DNA of 64,000 nt, taken from contig NC_059402.1 of the NCBI RefSeq assembly GCF_905220565.1, positions 16,927,501 through 16,991,500 on the forward strand, written 5' to 3'. Of the stretch, positions 32,601-42,400 are shown one piece after another. Position numbers and translations under genes: made by a program. The notes below the pieces were generated by a model, which saw nothing but the letters and a program-made list of their open reading frames with translations, was not told the origin of the DNA and searched no databases. Each line of letters begins with the position of its first letter. Position 1 is the stretch's first letter. The DNA is from Melitaea cinxia. Its lineage: Eukaryota > Arthropoda > Insecta > Lepidoptera > Nymphalidae.

Positions 32601-34521
32601 ACGCTTGCTTGCCACGTTTATACAATAGGAAACAATACAAGGTACAAAAATTTAGTGATTAATATACTCACATTTTCTTGAGTGGTGTCAGTCATAGAAA
32701 CTATCGCCATGCTTATGTTGACTCTCATTGAGAACGCAATAACCATCGCGAGGAACAGCAAAAAGCATTGGAGATGACGAACTCCCAAAAACGAACCTAT
32801 AAAAAATAATTAGCAATATACGAACACGTCAAAATAGTCCAGTTCCATTGGAGGTAACGGATTCTCTATCTTATACTAATATTATAAAGAGGAAAGATTT
32901 GATTGTTGAACCGATTTGAATGATTCTTTCACTGTTGGGAAGCTACACTGTCCGCGTGTGACATAGGCTATATTATATATAAATAGGCTATATTTAAAAA
33001 AAATAGAGATTTATTTTTATTTTTTGTTAAACACCTGAGCGAGGCCGGGGCGGGCTGCTAGTTATGAAATAATAATGTTGTAATATGTATAATATTTCAA
33101 CATTCTTTAATGTGTGTTTTTGTGCTTTTGTACATACGTATGTTCATATATGTATGTATATACTACATATATTATATTTTTAGTAGAGATTACTGGACAT
33201 AGTTATTTTGTTTTTGTTTCGTCTAAAGGATAAAGTACCTGGGTGACCGAGCTTAGCTCGGTATTTTTAGTAAATCGTATTTTTTGGAAATCATATTTAA
33301 ATACGAATTACATATTTATAAAATATAAATAATATTTTTTTTTACCGACAATAATAAAAAGTATAAATAAATATAAAAAATCAAAAATAAAAAAATAGTT
33401 AAAAAATAATAATGAGAAAATATGAATAATATTTTTTGATTTTACCGACATAATAATAAAAAATAAGAACTGGCTATTTAAATAAAAAATAACGATTACA
33501 ATTAGGAAAAAAAAAGAAAAACATAATAATCGATCAGGAAAGTTGAGAATTTGAACCGTGGTCGTTTCCGTCGATCGCGACCGGCCGATTTTCCACCTGA
33601 GCTATTACAACTATATTGACAAGTGCAAAATTTACCTTCGTATTCTACGATATACGACCATTGTCTAAACTGGGATAAAGTGACATTTTCTATAAATGAA
33701 TCCTAGCTAGATCCTGCATACTAAATTTCATGAAAATCGTTAGAGTCGTTTGCGAGAATCAGATTCCATATATATATATATATATATATACAAGAATAAT
33801 TGCTCATTTAATAGTATTAGACAGAAGTAAACAACATTTGGCATTTGGTTAGCTTTTCGTTCCAACTTCTTTAAAATTATTTTTCAGTAAGGTAAAATAA
33901 ATGCAAAATAAGTTGTTTATACGGGTAACCTTTGATAAACAAAACGGCCATTTAGGGACTATAGGTTATTTTCTCTGACAATTTAATGAATTAATGTCGA
34001 TTTATCAAATAAATCTGAAGCACAAGTACTCTTAAAAATGTATTGGTTTTATTTTAAATTTGACTAGTCTCCCTCAGCTAATTTAGATGATTATAAAATT
34101 AAAGATAGATTGAAAAAGGAATCCATTGAATTCTTGGTGGTTATGATTTTATAAACATTCCTCAAATGCACTTAAATTACTAACCAATAAAATTCAAATT
34201 CGCTTAAATTATTCAATTAGCAAATGAGATGCATCAGAAATTCGAACAAGGGTCCTTCTGAATATAGGCTTCCTGCTATTCAGCTCAGGTTATTTTGTTT
34301 TTATTTCATCAAAAGGATAATAGAAAAAACTGAAATTTGGCGTCAGTAAGCCTTTCGTTAAACTGTTTTAAATTGTCTATTCGGAAACTACAATGTCACA
34401 AAACAAAAAAAAATTCAACTTCCAAATTGTAATTTTTCTCGTTATTTTGGATGTTAAAAATAAAAACACGAAATAAATATGACTTTTAATACTTACTCTT
34501 CTTAAACACTTGAAACTTCAT
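23613..34521 (-). CDS. SLC17-family MFS anion transporter, gene A (putative inorganic phosphate cotransporter)
   Basis: Ten GT-AG exons join to 459 codons: 34497-34521, 32672-32796, 31013-31192, 30578-30716, 30114-30334, 29572-29721, 26270-26402, 25782-25906, 24655-24774, 23613-23774. All phases fit. The product is a 12-helix MFS carrier of the SLC17 family (sialin, Picot, VGLUT), expected in plasma or lysosomal membrane, moving organic or inorganic anions with Na+ or H+; the substrate cannot be read from sequence. Signatures are MRVNISMAIVSM (residues 32-43), WGYVVLQIPAGELATRFGG (68-86), RTLQGLSQGF (120-129), HHLIGKWVP (135-143), LMTEIPSYM (about 262-270), HIDMAPNFAGT (369-379) and the C-terminal FGTSERQTW. 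The short first exon (MKFQVFKK) is the least certain. Length is normal for insect members. Its head-to-tail neighbour B has the same exon plan. Confidence 0.92.
23847..24129 (+). repeat. T1 repeat, internally deleted copy in gene A intron 9
   Basis: The copy starts aaccaacttcaaaaaagg, contains ggggataacttcgtcg and gataattattttttt, and ends ttgaagtcggtt. Its tips are inverted repeats. A second copy follows directly. Confidence 0.6.
24139..24598 (+). repeat. T1 repeat, second tandem copy in gene A intron 9
   Basis: It begins gaaccgactttaaaaaaagg only ten bases after the end of the previous copy and ends gaagtcagttttttttcg. Near 24281-24318 it carries an extra hairpin, ccacaccaggg paired with ccctggtgtgg. 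The donor of exon 9 (24655) is about 55 bp beyond. Confidence 0.6.
24890..25188 (+). repeat. Metulj-like tRNA-derived SINE in gene A intron 8
   Basis: A partial tRNA head with B box (gcgggttcgatccccgc) is followed by the body (tttgtattggccatacag, gtgggtctccccaccgtg, ctgatagcgattgttactca, aagctctgatccttctccta) and the tail ccagtagtgggatattacag. This matches the Metulj SINEs known from butterflies such as Heliconius. It ends about 600 bp from exon 8 and starts about 115 bp upstream, in gene A's direction, of the exon 9 acceptor. Confidence 0.75.
25290..25570 (+). repeat. R2S RTE-derived retroposon, 5'-truncated, in gene A intron 8
   Basis: It starts at gtttcgtaagaggcgactaa, continues through the aagacggacagcagcgactt block and ends ctgcgataggcttaagtgat. 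Divergence is moderate. Confidence 0.65.
26006..26210 (-). repeat. Decayed S1 SINE in gene A intron 7
   Basis: Recognisable blocks are gatcagcggttac-like near 26040, cactcaccataggaacacaa and cccagtcgctctgttccaaa. It is old, with many substitutions. Confidence 0.4.
26758..27034 (+). repeat. R2S retroposon inserted in the TTAA element
   Basis: It begins ctgtgtggttacggcagtaa and runs to gagttcacgccac; the last RTE-like part is missing. A caagacaagacaagac microsatellite has formed near 27001-27016. Confidence 0.65.
27038..28080 (-). pseudogene. Decayed basic protein of the TTAA element (possible transposase or accessory)
   Basis: Three minus-strand pieces in different frames look like one former protein. 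The first (about 28062-27965) encodes DKPKKTKEEVKENRRLAARQ and CRERNKN. The second (about 27930-27482) encodes KRSRENFRAYYKRQKEKGK and an acidic-serine stretch ending in SSALSSSSTES. The third (about 27130-27040) encodes TTVEKTKQDVQIFVEQDEIS and RICPGKREYIS. Poly-A tracts between pieces carry frameshifts and stops. From memory, the R-rich repeats followed by F-x-x-D-x-x-SR-x-x-PGK resemble an uncharacterised protein family common in arthropod transposable elements; this is not verified. Confidence 0.4.
29073..29140 (-). repeat. Metulj-like SINE fragment
   Basis: gataacaaccactcaacgtg followed by ctctccgggccacagtggtg is the inverted middle of the Metulj-like body. Both ends are missing. Confidence 0.5.
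29270..29500 (-). repeat. Unclassified LINE-like fragment in gene A intron 6
   Basis: The stretch ggggtaggcagagaccactt to ctcgacatgaccaaaccatc has the look of the common lepidopteran LINE coding fragment that contains a reversed gatggtttggtcatgtcgag motif. No intact frame remains. Confidence 0.3.
30380..30520 (-). repeat. Decayed S1 SINE in gene A intron 4
   Basis: Blocks ctaccacagaatcacaacaa, cagctgtgatcatctctaag and atgttgagcaagttacacc match the middle of S1 with many changes. Confidence 0.4.
30793..30922. repeat. Head-to-head inverted pair of R2S 5' ends in gene A intron 3
   Basis: ctgtgtggttatggtagtaa (from 30793) is mirrored by ttactaccgtagccacacag (to 30922). Arms are about 35 bp and the loop about 60 bp, made of tatacca and catacta repeats. 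The arm sequence is the first 35 bp of the R2S family. Confidence 0.65.
31361..31683. mobile_element. TA-flanked MITE in gene A intron 2
   Basis: GTACGGTCGGCCAAGAAAGT (31361-31380) is matched at the other end by the inverted copy ending ggccgacggtac (31663-31683), with 20 of 21 positions paired. Terminal TA on each side suits a Tc1/mariner-type target duplication. The interior is AT-rich and non-coding. Confidence 0.6.
32514..32527. repeat. Poly-G run (14)
   Basis: Fourteen consecutive G bases, unusual in this AT-rich sequence, lie just before a short S1 tail fragment (32562-32625). Confidence 0.8.
32562..32625 (+). repeat. S1 SINE tail fragment
   Basis: The sequence agctatggtatccgcttacc followed by atcaggtgtacgttacgctt is the final segment of S1. 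Confidence 0.5.
32869..33061 (+). mobile_element. Non-autonomous Helitron (family H3) in gene A intron 1
   Basis: Starts TCTTATACTAATATTATAAA and ends gaggccggggcgggctgCTAG followed by T, with the expected GC-rich hairpin. The 5' end lies about 70 bp from exon 2. Confidence 0.65.
33062..33214. other. Gene A intron 1, unremarkable
   Basis: AT-rich intron sequence with a TATG-type stretch (tatgtatgtatatac). Confidence 0.4.
33215..33810. repeat. Unclassified repeat with a tRNA-like segment
   Basis: It opens with the hairpin ccgagcttagctcgg, has AT-rich duplicated blocks (ataatattttttttaccgac and ataatattttttgattttac), and ends with catgaaaatcgttagagtcg, an AT microsatellite (33769-33790) and caagaataattgctc. 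The segment 33541-33612 holds a tRNA-like promoter on the minus strand (tagctcaggtgg and ggttcaaattc). Confidence 0.45.
33541..33612 (-). repeat. tRNA-like sequence within a repeat
   Basis: On the minus strand tagctcaggtgg (A box) and ggttcaaattctc (B box) are spaced as in a tRNA, with a ggtcgcgatcgacggaaacg region between. Stems pair poorly, so it is a retroposon head or relic, not a tRNA gene. Confidence 0.4.
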
Positions 34522-35330
34522 TGTGATTCAACTATAATATATTTAATTGATTTGTAATAACTTTCACTGCGCTCTTCGCGTGTGCGTTCTGCGCGTCTAT
34601 CCGTAATATTTGTAACAAAATTTGACTCTACGATACTCTTTCCGTTAGATACTGTTGCTATTTATTTAATAAATATTTATATTTGTTAATAATAAAATAA
34701 TATCTAAGTAAAGGATAAAATTAATTCTCTAAGAACGCTTTATAAATAAGTTATTCTCATATATACTGATTGTTTTAGTTTGTAACGTTAACTTCTAACT
34801 ATAGGCCTCTCCATTTAGTAGAACGTTCGTAGCTTTACCCACCACACTGTTACTTTGCAAGTAGCAGATATACTACCTACTACGAATGATGCTACGGAAA
34901 TCTAAGATCGCTATCAGGAGTCTCTGATAACTCCGAGATACGATGGGGAAATACACAAGGACAGAAATCAAAATCGGAAAGAAAAATGTCTGCAAATACG
35001 AGAAATATCGTCATTTTCACCTATATTTATTATGTATTAGTTTTGAGAAACGCGTGGCCTTGAAAAATTTTTGAAACGAAGTCTCTTATGGGGAATTGCG
35101 GAGGGTTACCCTAGCCAACCAAAAACATTTGTAACGTTAAAAAAAGTGTGAGATTTTTATGTACGTATAGTCCTGTATGCTGGCTATGCAGTGTCTAATG
35201 TATAGTCTATTGGATTATTGTTATTATTTTGTATGAATATATGAATAATTATGTTGAACTGTTATTATTATTGTAGTTTGCTATTATTATTATATCATTC
35301 GATAGTTATTATATATTTTTATAAATCATC
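34522..35330. other. Presumed promoter and 5' flank of gene A
   Basis: The ATG of gene A (34521) is preceded on the minus strand by a short GC-richer stretch around 34560-34605 (cacgcgaagagcgcag). I see no clear TATA box at a fixed distance and cannot place the transcription start. The remainder to 35330 holds nothing recognisable. Confidence 0.3.
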
Positions 35331-35332
35331 TA

Positions 35333-35480
35333 TACTAATATTATAAAGAGGTAAAGTTTCTAACTTTATTTGTTTGTAGGGGGTTATCTTCGCAAATATT
35401 GATCCGATCACGAAAATTCCTTCACTAACAGAAAGCCACACTATTCGGAAGTGACTTAAGCTATATTTTATTGTGATTGA
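35333..35480 (+). mobile_element. Truncated Helitron-like element (family H3)
   Basis: Starts tctatactaatattataaag; the 3' end is missing and the next element (35500) follows. Confidence 0.5.
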
Positions 35481-35499
35481 ACATAAAATTCAGTGAATA

Positions 35500-35690
35500 A
35501 TCTTATATATAAAATTCACTTGTCGCAATGTTAGTTACAATATATACTACTTCTAAACGGCTTTACTGATTTTTAGGAAATTTTGTGTGTATATCGGGTA
35601 GGTCTGAGAATCAGCGAACATCTATTTTTTATACGCTAAGTTATAAGGGGAGGGATTAATGGGGGATAATAACATATATGGGAAAACAAC
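35500..35690 (+). mobile_element. Helitron-like element (family H4), 3' end lost
   Basis: It contains tcttatatataaaattcact, ttttgtgtgtatatcgggta and ataacatatatgggaaaaca, the marks of family H4 (complete copies at 37437-37751, 51867-52074 and 58882-59188). CTAG is absent. Confidence 0.5.
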
Positions 35691-36217
35691 GTTTGAAATA
35701 AAATAAAGGCGTTAAGATAATTTTGTAGTTTTTTTCTTTCTTTTATTTTTATCGATAAAAAAATCATAATAAAAAATTTATTTCCGAATAATTATTTTCT
35801 TTCTAATTCAAATAGAACTTGAAATTAATATTTTATGATAAAGAAATTCGTTCCTATCTGGCGTCCGACGACACTACACGGTTTTTCTTTTTTTGGCGTT
35901 CAATAACTAAACAAATTAAACATAGAGTGCAGGGCGCTATACAGGGGAATAAAAAACACCGTAAAACTAAAAAAAAACTTATAGGGTATAAAGCGAACCA
36001 CCACCAAGTAGAAAGTACCGTCTGATGTTTTGTAGTTACTGTCACATAGAAATCTAAAACTATATAATTAAAACCGACATTAAATAGCTAGTCTTTAGAA
36101 AAAAATATACCTCTAAATTCAGCGCTCGAAAACCCCTAAATGATAACGACCAGGAAAAATTCGTGTTCATTCAACAATGTGCACATACGTAAAAAAAATT
36201 GTCATATAATATTTATC

Positions 36218-36352
36218 TGAGGTAAGTAAAGCAGGAAATATCCTCCTCAAAATCTGGAGCAGCCCGACTGGGGTAGTACCTCGGTGTTGCAGGCGTCTAT
36301 AGTCACCGGTAATCGCTTACCACCAGGTGAGCCGTACGCTTGTTTGCCGATG
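36218..36352 (+). repeat. S1 SINE with large internal deletion
   Basis: The first 70 bp (ctgaggtaagtaaagcagga ... gtagtacctcg) join directly to the last 65 bp (gtgttgcaggcgtctatag ... gcttgtttgccg). Confidence 0.6.
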
Positions 36353-36597
36353 TGTGCTCGCAAACGAAAAAGACTTTAATTACATCGAGAAGTAATACAG
36401 CGTAAGTAGACGAAACAATACGCGTTATCAAAGATAACTCAAAAAGTAGTTATTAGATATCAATCAATTTTTTTTATAATATTTACGCAAGAGAGTCATC
36501 CAATGTTACGCGATCGCTGCAACTCGTAAACATTTGTTACAACCGAGTGTGTATTTCTATATGACATTGTTTTGTCATGATTATTTGTTGGTATTTT

Positions 36598-37310
36598 TAA
36601 CCGACTTTCTGAAAAGAAGGAGGTGCTCCATTCGTCTGTTTCTTTAATATATGTTTCATTAGAACTTTTTACTGGACGGACCGATTTGGTCCATCTGGTC
36701 CAATTTTGATTTAAATAAGATCTAACAAGTGCTTTTTACCCGACTGCCAAGGAAGGGTTATGTTTTTCGCGCGTATCTTGTATGTATGTATATTTGTATG
36801 TAATATTCTTTACTACCTCATACTTCCAGAACCACTGAACGGATTTACATAATTGAGGTATCGTTAGGTTCGTCTTAGCTGCCCAAGTGTTCTTAGACGG
36901 GTGACATTAAAAAAAATCAAACATGGTGGTTGCGCGAAGCCATTGTAGTTAATGAAAAAAAAAATTTTTTCTCGAATACTACAATATGGGTATCAAATTG
37001 AAGGGCACAATACAAGGATTTTAAAAAGGTATATCATGATTATTTAGTTATATCTAATAACTCGTATTTGGTTGAATATTTTTTCGTCGACCTACGTTGT
37101 ATTATACCGCATAACTTTTCACTGGATGTATCAATTTTGATGATCCTTAATTAAATCGAAAGCTAATACTCGTTTTGTACTTTCAATAAAACTTAATTGA
37201 GATCTAATGACTACTTTTTGAGTGATTACTTGACTATTTTTTCGTCTACTTTCGTTGTATTACTCGTTGATATAGTTGAAGCGTGTTTGTTTTTCGTTTG
37301 TATGCAAACA
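36598..37310 (+). repeat. T1 repeat split by U1 insertion
   Basis: T1 starts taaccgactttctgaaaag at 36598. U1, in reverse orientation, occupies 36738-37046. T1 resumes with tatatctaataactcg and its usual ttttttcgtcgacctacg, and continues to tttttcgtttgtatgcaaac. A short inverted T1 piece also lies at 36355-36475. Confidence 0.55.
36738..37046 (-). repeat. U1 repeat, inverted copy inside T1
   Basis: It runs ttttacccgactgccaagga ... aaggtatatcatgatt and is the reverse complement of 3436-3747 with few changes. Confidence 0.6.
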
Positions 37311-37436
37311 CAATTATTATCTTATAATTCCTACAGGGTCAAAATCACACTTTTAAAAACATATTGTGAAACGAAATGGTTCGAAGTATCGTATAACATA
37401 GTGAGCTATGTTATCCACTAGAGAGCGTCAGTTTAA

Positions 37437-37751
37437 TCTAATATATAAAATTCTCGTGTCGCGGTGTTTGTAGTTAAACTCTTCCGAAACGGCTCGACCG
37501 ATTCTCGTGAAATTTTGTGTGCATATTGGGTAGGTCGGAGAATCGAACAACATCTATTTTTCATCTTCCTAAATGTTAAGAGTAGTCCACGCCTATTTTT
37601 TTTTTTAATTTTTATAAAAAATATTTATTTTTCATTTTATTATGATTTGGTTTTAAAAAATACATACGACCCTAAATTTTCACCTTTCTACCATCAACCC
37701 CTATTTTTAAATAGCTTTTAGCGGCAAGACAACGTTTGCCGAGTCAGCTAG
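37437..37751 (+). mobile_element. Non-autonomous Helitron (family H4)
   Basis: Starts TCTAATATATAAAATTCTCG, contains acggctcgaccgattctcgt and cataatgggtag-like blocks, and ends acgtttgccgagtcagCTAG followed by T. It is a complete copy of family H4. Confidence 0.65.
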
Positions 37752-37754
37752 TAT

Positions 37755-37895
37755 TTATAAATAATTTTGATGACTCTTGTTTTAATCGATAGCTGATGCT
37801 TGTCTTGTTAAGTTTGATCCATTTAAGTTTGATCGTAATCTGGTAATCACTTTAGTAATTGAAGTCGGTTTTTTTTCATTTGTGAGCAAACACAA
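37755..37895 (+). repeat. T1 repeat, 3' end
   Basis: It has ttttgatgactcttg, aatcgatagctgatgcttgt and the terminal attgaagtcggtttttttt. Confidence 0.5.
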
Positions 37896-37917
37896 TTAAG
37901 GTTTGTTTTTTGAGTAG

Positions 37918-38145
37918 ATGTTGAAGTAAAACTTCTTGACCCACGCTTGAATTAGGGAGTAAGATGGTGAATGCGTGACGAGAGCCTTACGAAAAGTACA
38001 ATTGGGCGAGGCGAACGGAGCAAGAGAGAGGCGTGAGCACACATTTTCTTTCTCTCTCGCCAGTTACGTTTCGTATATCTAAGTCAGAGTACAAGCCGAT
38101 TGTGCAGAAGTTTTACTTCAGTCGTGTGGTCTAAAACACACTCGT
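37918..38145. repeat. T2-related element with inverted gaagtaaaacttct ends
   Basis: The left end ttgaagtaaaacttcttgac and right end agaagttttacttcagtcgt face each other across about 180 bp. The 14-bp gaagtaaaacttct core is a near-perfect palindrome. A related end (cacacgactgaagtaaaaca) is at 49823-49842. Coding capacity is absent. Confidence 0.45.
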
Positions 38146-38670
38146 TTTTTTTTGTCTTGTGAATGTTGGTCTTTGTATTATAATAAATAAAGAACTTTAT
38201 TTTTAATTATTAAATTTTTTTATTTCATTATATATGATACAAACCCACTTTAGGTCATTGTCACTTAATACTAATAAATTATTATAGTGTTTGAGGAAAA
38301 TTTATTTATTTCTTAAAATATTATTAGTTTAACACTATAAATTAAAAGTACAGTTTTCAGTTTCATTGCTCTGTAGTTTATTCAGAATCAGGTACTCAGC
38401 TTAATGTTGTAAGAATTTAATATTTTTTACCTGAAAGTGAGAAATTGCTATTAAAATATTGATAGTCAAAAATACAAATAGTATTAGCACTTTCAATGAC
38501 AGTCAATTATACAGGCACAAAATTGAGTCAGTTCTTTTTTTAATATATTTTTTAAATATTTATAAGTTGTTAAATCAGTAAAATGCACACGCTTTAAATA
38601 GTTGGACATAGAATACTATTTAACGAAAACTAAACTAAAATCTCTAGTTCAATATTGAAGTCTAACATTC
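38146..38670. other. Intergenic stretch between genes A and B, no gene recognised
   Basis: AT-rich sequence with short direct repeats of ttatttatttcttaaaatat type. Nothing supports a gene. Confidence 0.4.
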
Positions 38671-38675
38671 ACTTC

Positions 38676-38815
38676 AGCCTATCGCAGTCCACTGCTGGAC
38701 ATTGCCCTCCCTAAGTGCGTCAAACATCCCGGTTTTCCGCAACCCTCATCTACATCGGCAACCTTACATAGATCATCGGTCCAGTGGGCCGGAGGACGTC
38801 CCACACTGGGTGTGC
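38676..38815 (-). mobile_element. RTE-clade C-terminal fragment, minus strand
   Basis: Reversed, it encodes VGRPPAHWTDD-like, VADVDEGCGKPG-like residues and a damaged W-x-AVQQWTAIG end, clearly related to 61968-62129 but with frameshifts. Confidence 0.55.
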
Positions 38816-39480
38816 AATGATATTACTATAAATAATTAGAAATTATCTTAAGGGCACTAAAAAATTTTTGAAACTTTTGTCTCGTTTAATGTACGTCGAA
38901 AATTATTAATTTTGTTGTTAAAATACACTAAAGTTTCAAAAGCAAAGTCGATGGAAACAAGGCAATCTTTTAAAAATAAACGATTTTATTTTCTGAGCCA
39001 CGAATTTTTATGATAAACTATGTTTAAAAAGTAAGTAATCAACCTTCAAATGTAACTTTAATAATTTCGAATTTTGAGGTCATTCCTTTTGAACCTATAG
39101 TACAGTTTGATAATCGTATCGTTTTTTTTTTTTTTTTTTATATCAATAGTCACGAAATAGTCCAAACTAATTCAAAAAGTTACTTGAAATCGTATACCCA
39201 CAGTCATATATTTATTACATCTACCAGAACATGCAAACTATAATTAAGTTCTAAGCTACTCCGAGCGTGATGGAACCGCCCCTTCTCCTGCATGGAGAAA
39301 GAGGTCTATGCCTATATATGTCTATAGGCTTTTTGACATTTGCCCAGCAGTGACGTGTGGAGGCTGATGTGTGGAGACAGGCTGAATTAACCAATATGGC
39401 CAAATCATGTGTTTATTAGCAAATAAAAAATACCATCAACTACAGGCATGAAAAAACATTTCTACCGGGTAATTTTTACC

Positions 39481-42400
39481 TCAGAACTTTGATTTCGTGT
39501 CATTTTTTTCTTCATCCGTGGTGACACTGACTTCGTTCCATGGCTGTTTCTCAGATGTACCAAATATGAGAAAAAATATATTACAGGCGATGTAAATGCC
39601 TGAAGACAGGTAGAAAACCTTACGCCACTCGTAAGGGTCAGTCTGAAAAATGGCATTGTGCTCACGTATCCATCTACCGTGTTTTTGTAAGGTCTCATTG
39701 TGTTAAGGTGGGAACATACTTTACATTTTTATGTGAACTGTATACTAACATAATTGCATGCAAAGATAAATTGTCAATTTCCTTTAAGCTTTTTGCTTTG
39801 CACTAAAACTGAAATTTGAATTGAAATCAAATTTTAATTTTAATTATTGTTACAATACTTTTCAATATAAAAAGTAAATTTATGGTTACAATATCATCTG
39901 AGCGAGATATTTCTAAAGTCTCACTTGGAAGTAACTATGATGATACATATGTGATATATTACTATTCCTTATTTAGCTTTAGCTTCCGAGGAATAGTAAA
40001 ATGGTCTGCAATGTTTGTGTAGTGCTCCTGGTGCTGAAGGTTCGTGGTACCTGCTTACCATCAGGCGGAGACATGTTTGGCATATTTATAAAAATAAAGA
40101 GACGGCCATTGTAAAATGGCGTAATAAAATGACATACATTTGAGTTATTACATCACAAGTTCCGTATTTTCCAGAAGACATATATTAAGCAAATTGCAGA
40201 TTAAAAATTCAGTAATTCAGAGCTGGCTTTGAAATCATCATTTATTTAAATGGTTAAGATTCTCATTTTTTAACCACTGGACCTTTGTTATTATTTTTAA
40301 TTTATCAGTCGACCAAATGAACATAATATATTGAGTTACTGAAGATGAATTTAGTTACAAATGAATTCAAAAGTTTAAATTTATGTAAAATATACCTCAT
40401 CTTGGATAATAGCACCAGCAGCTATCGGCGCAAGGATAGAAACTCCATTGGATATTAGTGATTCCCATCAAAGTACCGGCGAAGTTTGGAGCCATGTCGA
40501 TGTGCACCAACTGTAAGATTATCAGTCATATGAATAACTTTAATCAGGCTACTTACAAATCACTGTTCAGAAATCATGAAGTTAACTTTTTATACAAAAT
40601 ATAGCAAATGTAAACGTTATCTATAGAAAGCGTTATGTTTAAATATTTATATCGACCATCGATTATAAGACTTATTGGTTTTGATTATATATAATAAGTT
40701 TTTACACAAACTTTGCCAAAATTAATTTACAGTATTACCAAATAGCCGGCGTAGTGACCGGAATTAAGCCCGACAACGATAGTTAATAACGTTACAGCTA
40801 ATACAACTTGACCTGATGGCACATAAGAAAGCCCAATAAGAGCTAATCCTGGTCCAAAATGGCCTGAAACAATTAAAAAAATAATTTTAAGATCCAGAAA
40901 GTTACTCAATATCTTCACTGTTGTATCAGAAGAATTACGATTAGTTGAAAAGGATGTTCTTCGTCACAGCCAAGAATAAGCTTAAAAGATAAGTGTAACA
41001 CATGAAAATTCGAAATACCAGCCCATAAAAATAAATGGATGGAAGCACTACAAAAACATATACAAAGATGCAAAAGAAGAAGATCAAATCGAAATTCGAT
41101 TCTTTCTCTATGTAGGAGAAGGATAAGAAGGAAAGAAATTTCACGTTGAAAAAAATCTGTACATATTTATAAATACATTTCTATAACCTCACAAATTAAA
41201 AGAAGACTTAATAGGTTACACTTACCAAGAGAATTGAACAATTTTCTGCATGTGGTGATCGTTAACCATTTTTTATTCAGTATATAATCTGATGCGTAGC
41301 CAACAGGAAAACTTAAAACATACATAGCGATGTACGGTAAAGCTGACAATACGCCATTCTGGAATAATTTAATTTATATTTGAATATCGTAAAATCTTTA
41401 CGAAATATTTTCATTTTTTGATAAACTTAAAAAGAGATGATTCTCAATTCGATTGTATTTGTTTTCGCTCGCAAGACTTCATGACGGTTAATAGGTTATT
41501 CCTTTAATTAATTAAAGGAATAACTCAAAATGTATTCGTCAGATCCCAATCAAATTTAAATGTAATCGTACGAATATGTTGTAACAGCATTTGATTAAAA
41601 AATAGAATTACTAAAATCGATATATCCTTAAAAAGTTGTGAAGTAACACAAAAACAATCGAATAACGAACCTCATTTTTTAAGTCAAGAATCTATATCAT
41701 CTAATGTTCAAATAGCCACAAACGCACCGATTTTATGTCAACCTGTAAAACTTGTTTCATGTATGAGGGTATTTCAGTCATCAGTGTCCAGAAACCCCAG
41801 TTCTGACCACAGTGGACAATCACCAAAGCTATACAAGGTATTGACGTCGATATGATCCTCCAGGGTGTCGGCAGTTTCTGAAATTGATAGAAAAATATAT
41901 GAAGTAAAAAGGCTTTAAGCAAAATTAAGCGATCTAGAATTAAATAGTCTCATTTAAGAACAGATGTAATAGGCTACCCAATACAGTATATCTGGAGCGT
42001 CTGAAAAAGTGCCTCAACCTTACAGATCACCGCTAAATAGTACTGCTCTTAAAGAGTATTGTGTTTCTGTTGTGAGTAAGGTGATCATAGAGTCTGGGAA
42101 GAGTGGGGGGGGGGGGGGTAGAGTCAGCAACGCACTTACATGCTTCTGGTTTTGCAAGCACCCATACGCTAATTTAACCGCTTACTATCAGATCCTTGTA
42201 TGCTTGTTTTCCGACCTGTTCAAATAAATGAGAGAGTATATCCCCATTTACCCAAAAAAAAGATTATTTTATTCAAATATGATACTCAAATCTGCGATAG
42301 GCAGAAATAATAGTAATCAAATATTATATATATTAACGAAAAAAATAAATAAAAAATAAACAATGAGTTTTTACTGTTATTAAAAGAGTTTTATTGTGTA

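Noticed and set aside
35819..36045. Opposed small frames near 35.9 kb
   Set aside because: Short, overlapping on both strands, rich in K and no motif. I could not support a gene.
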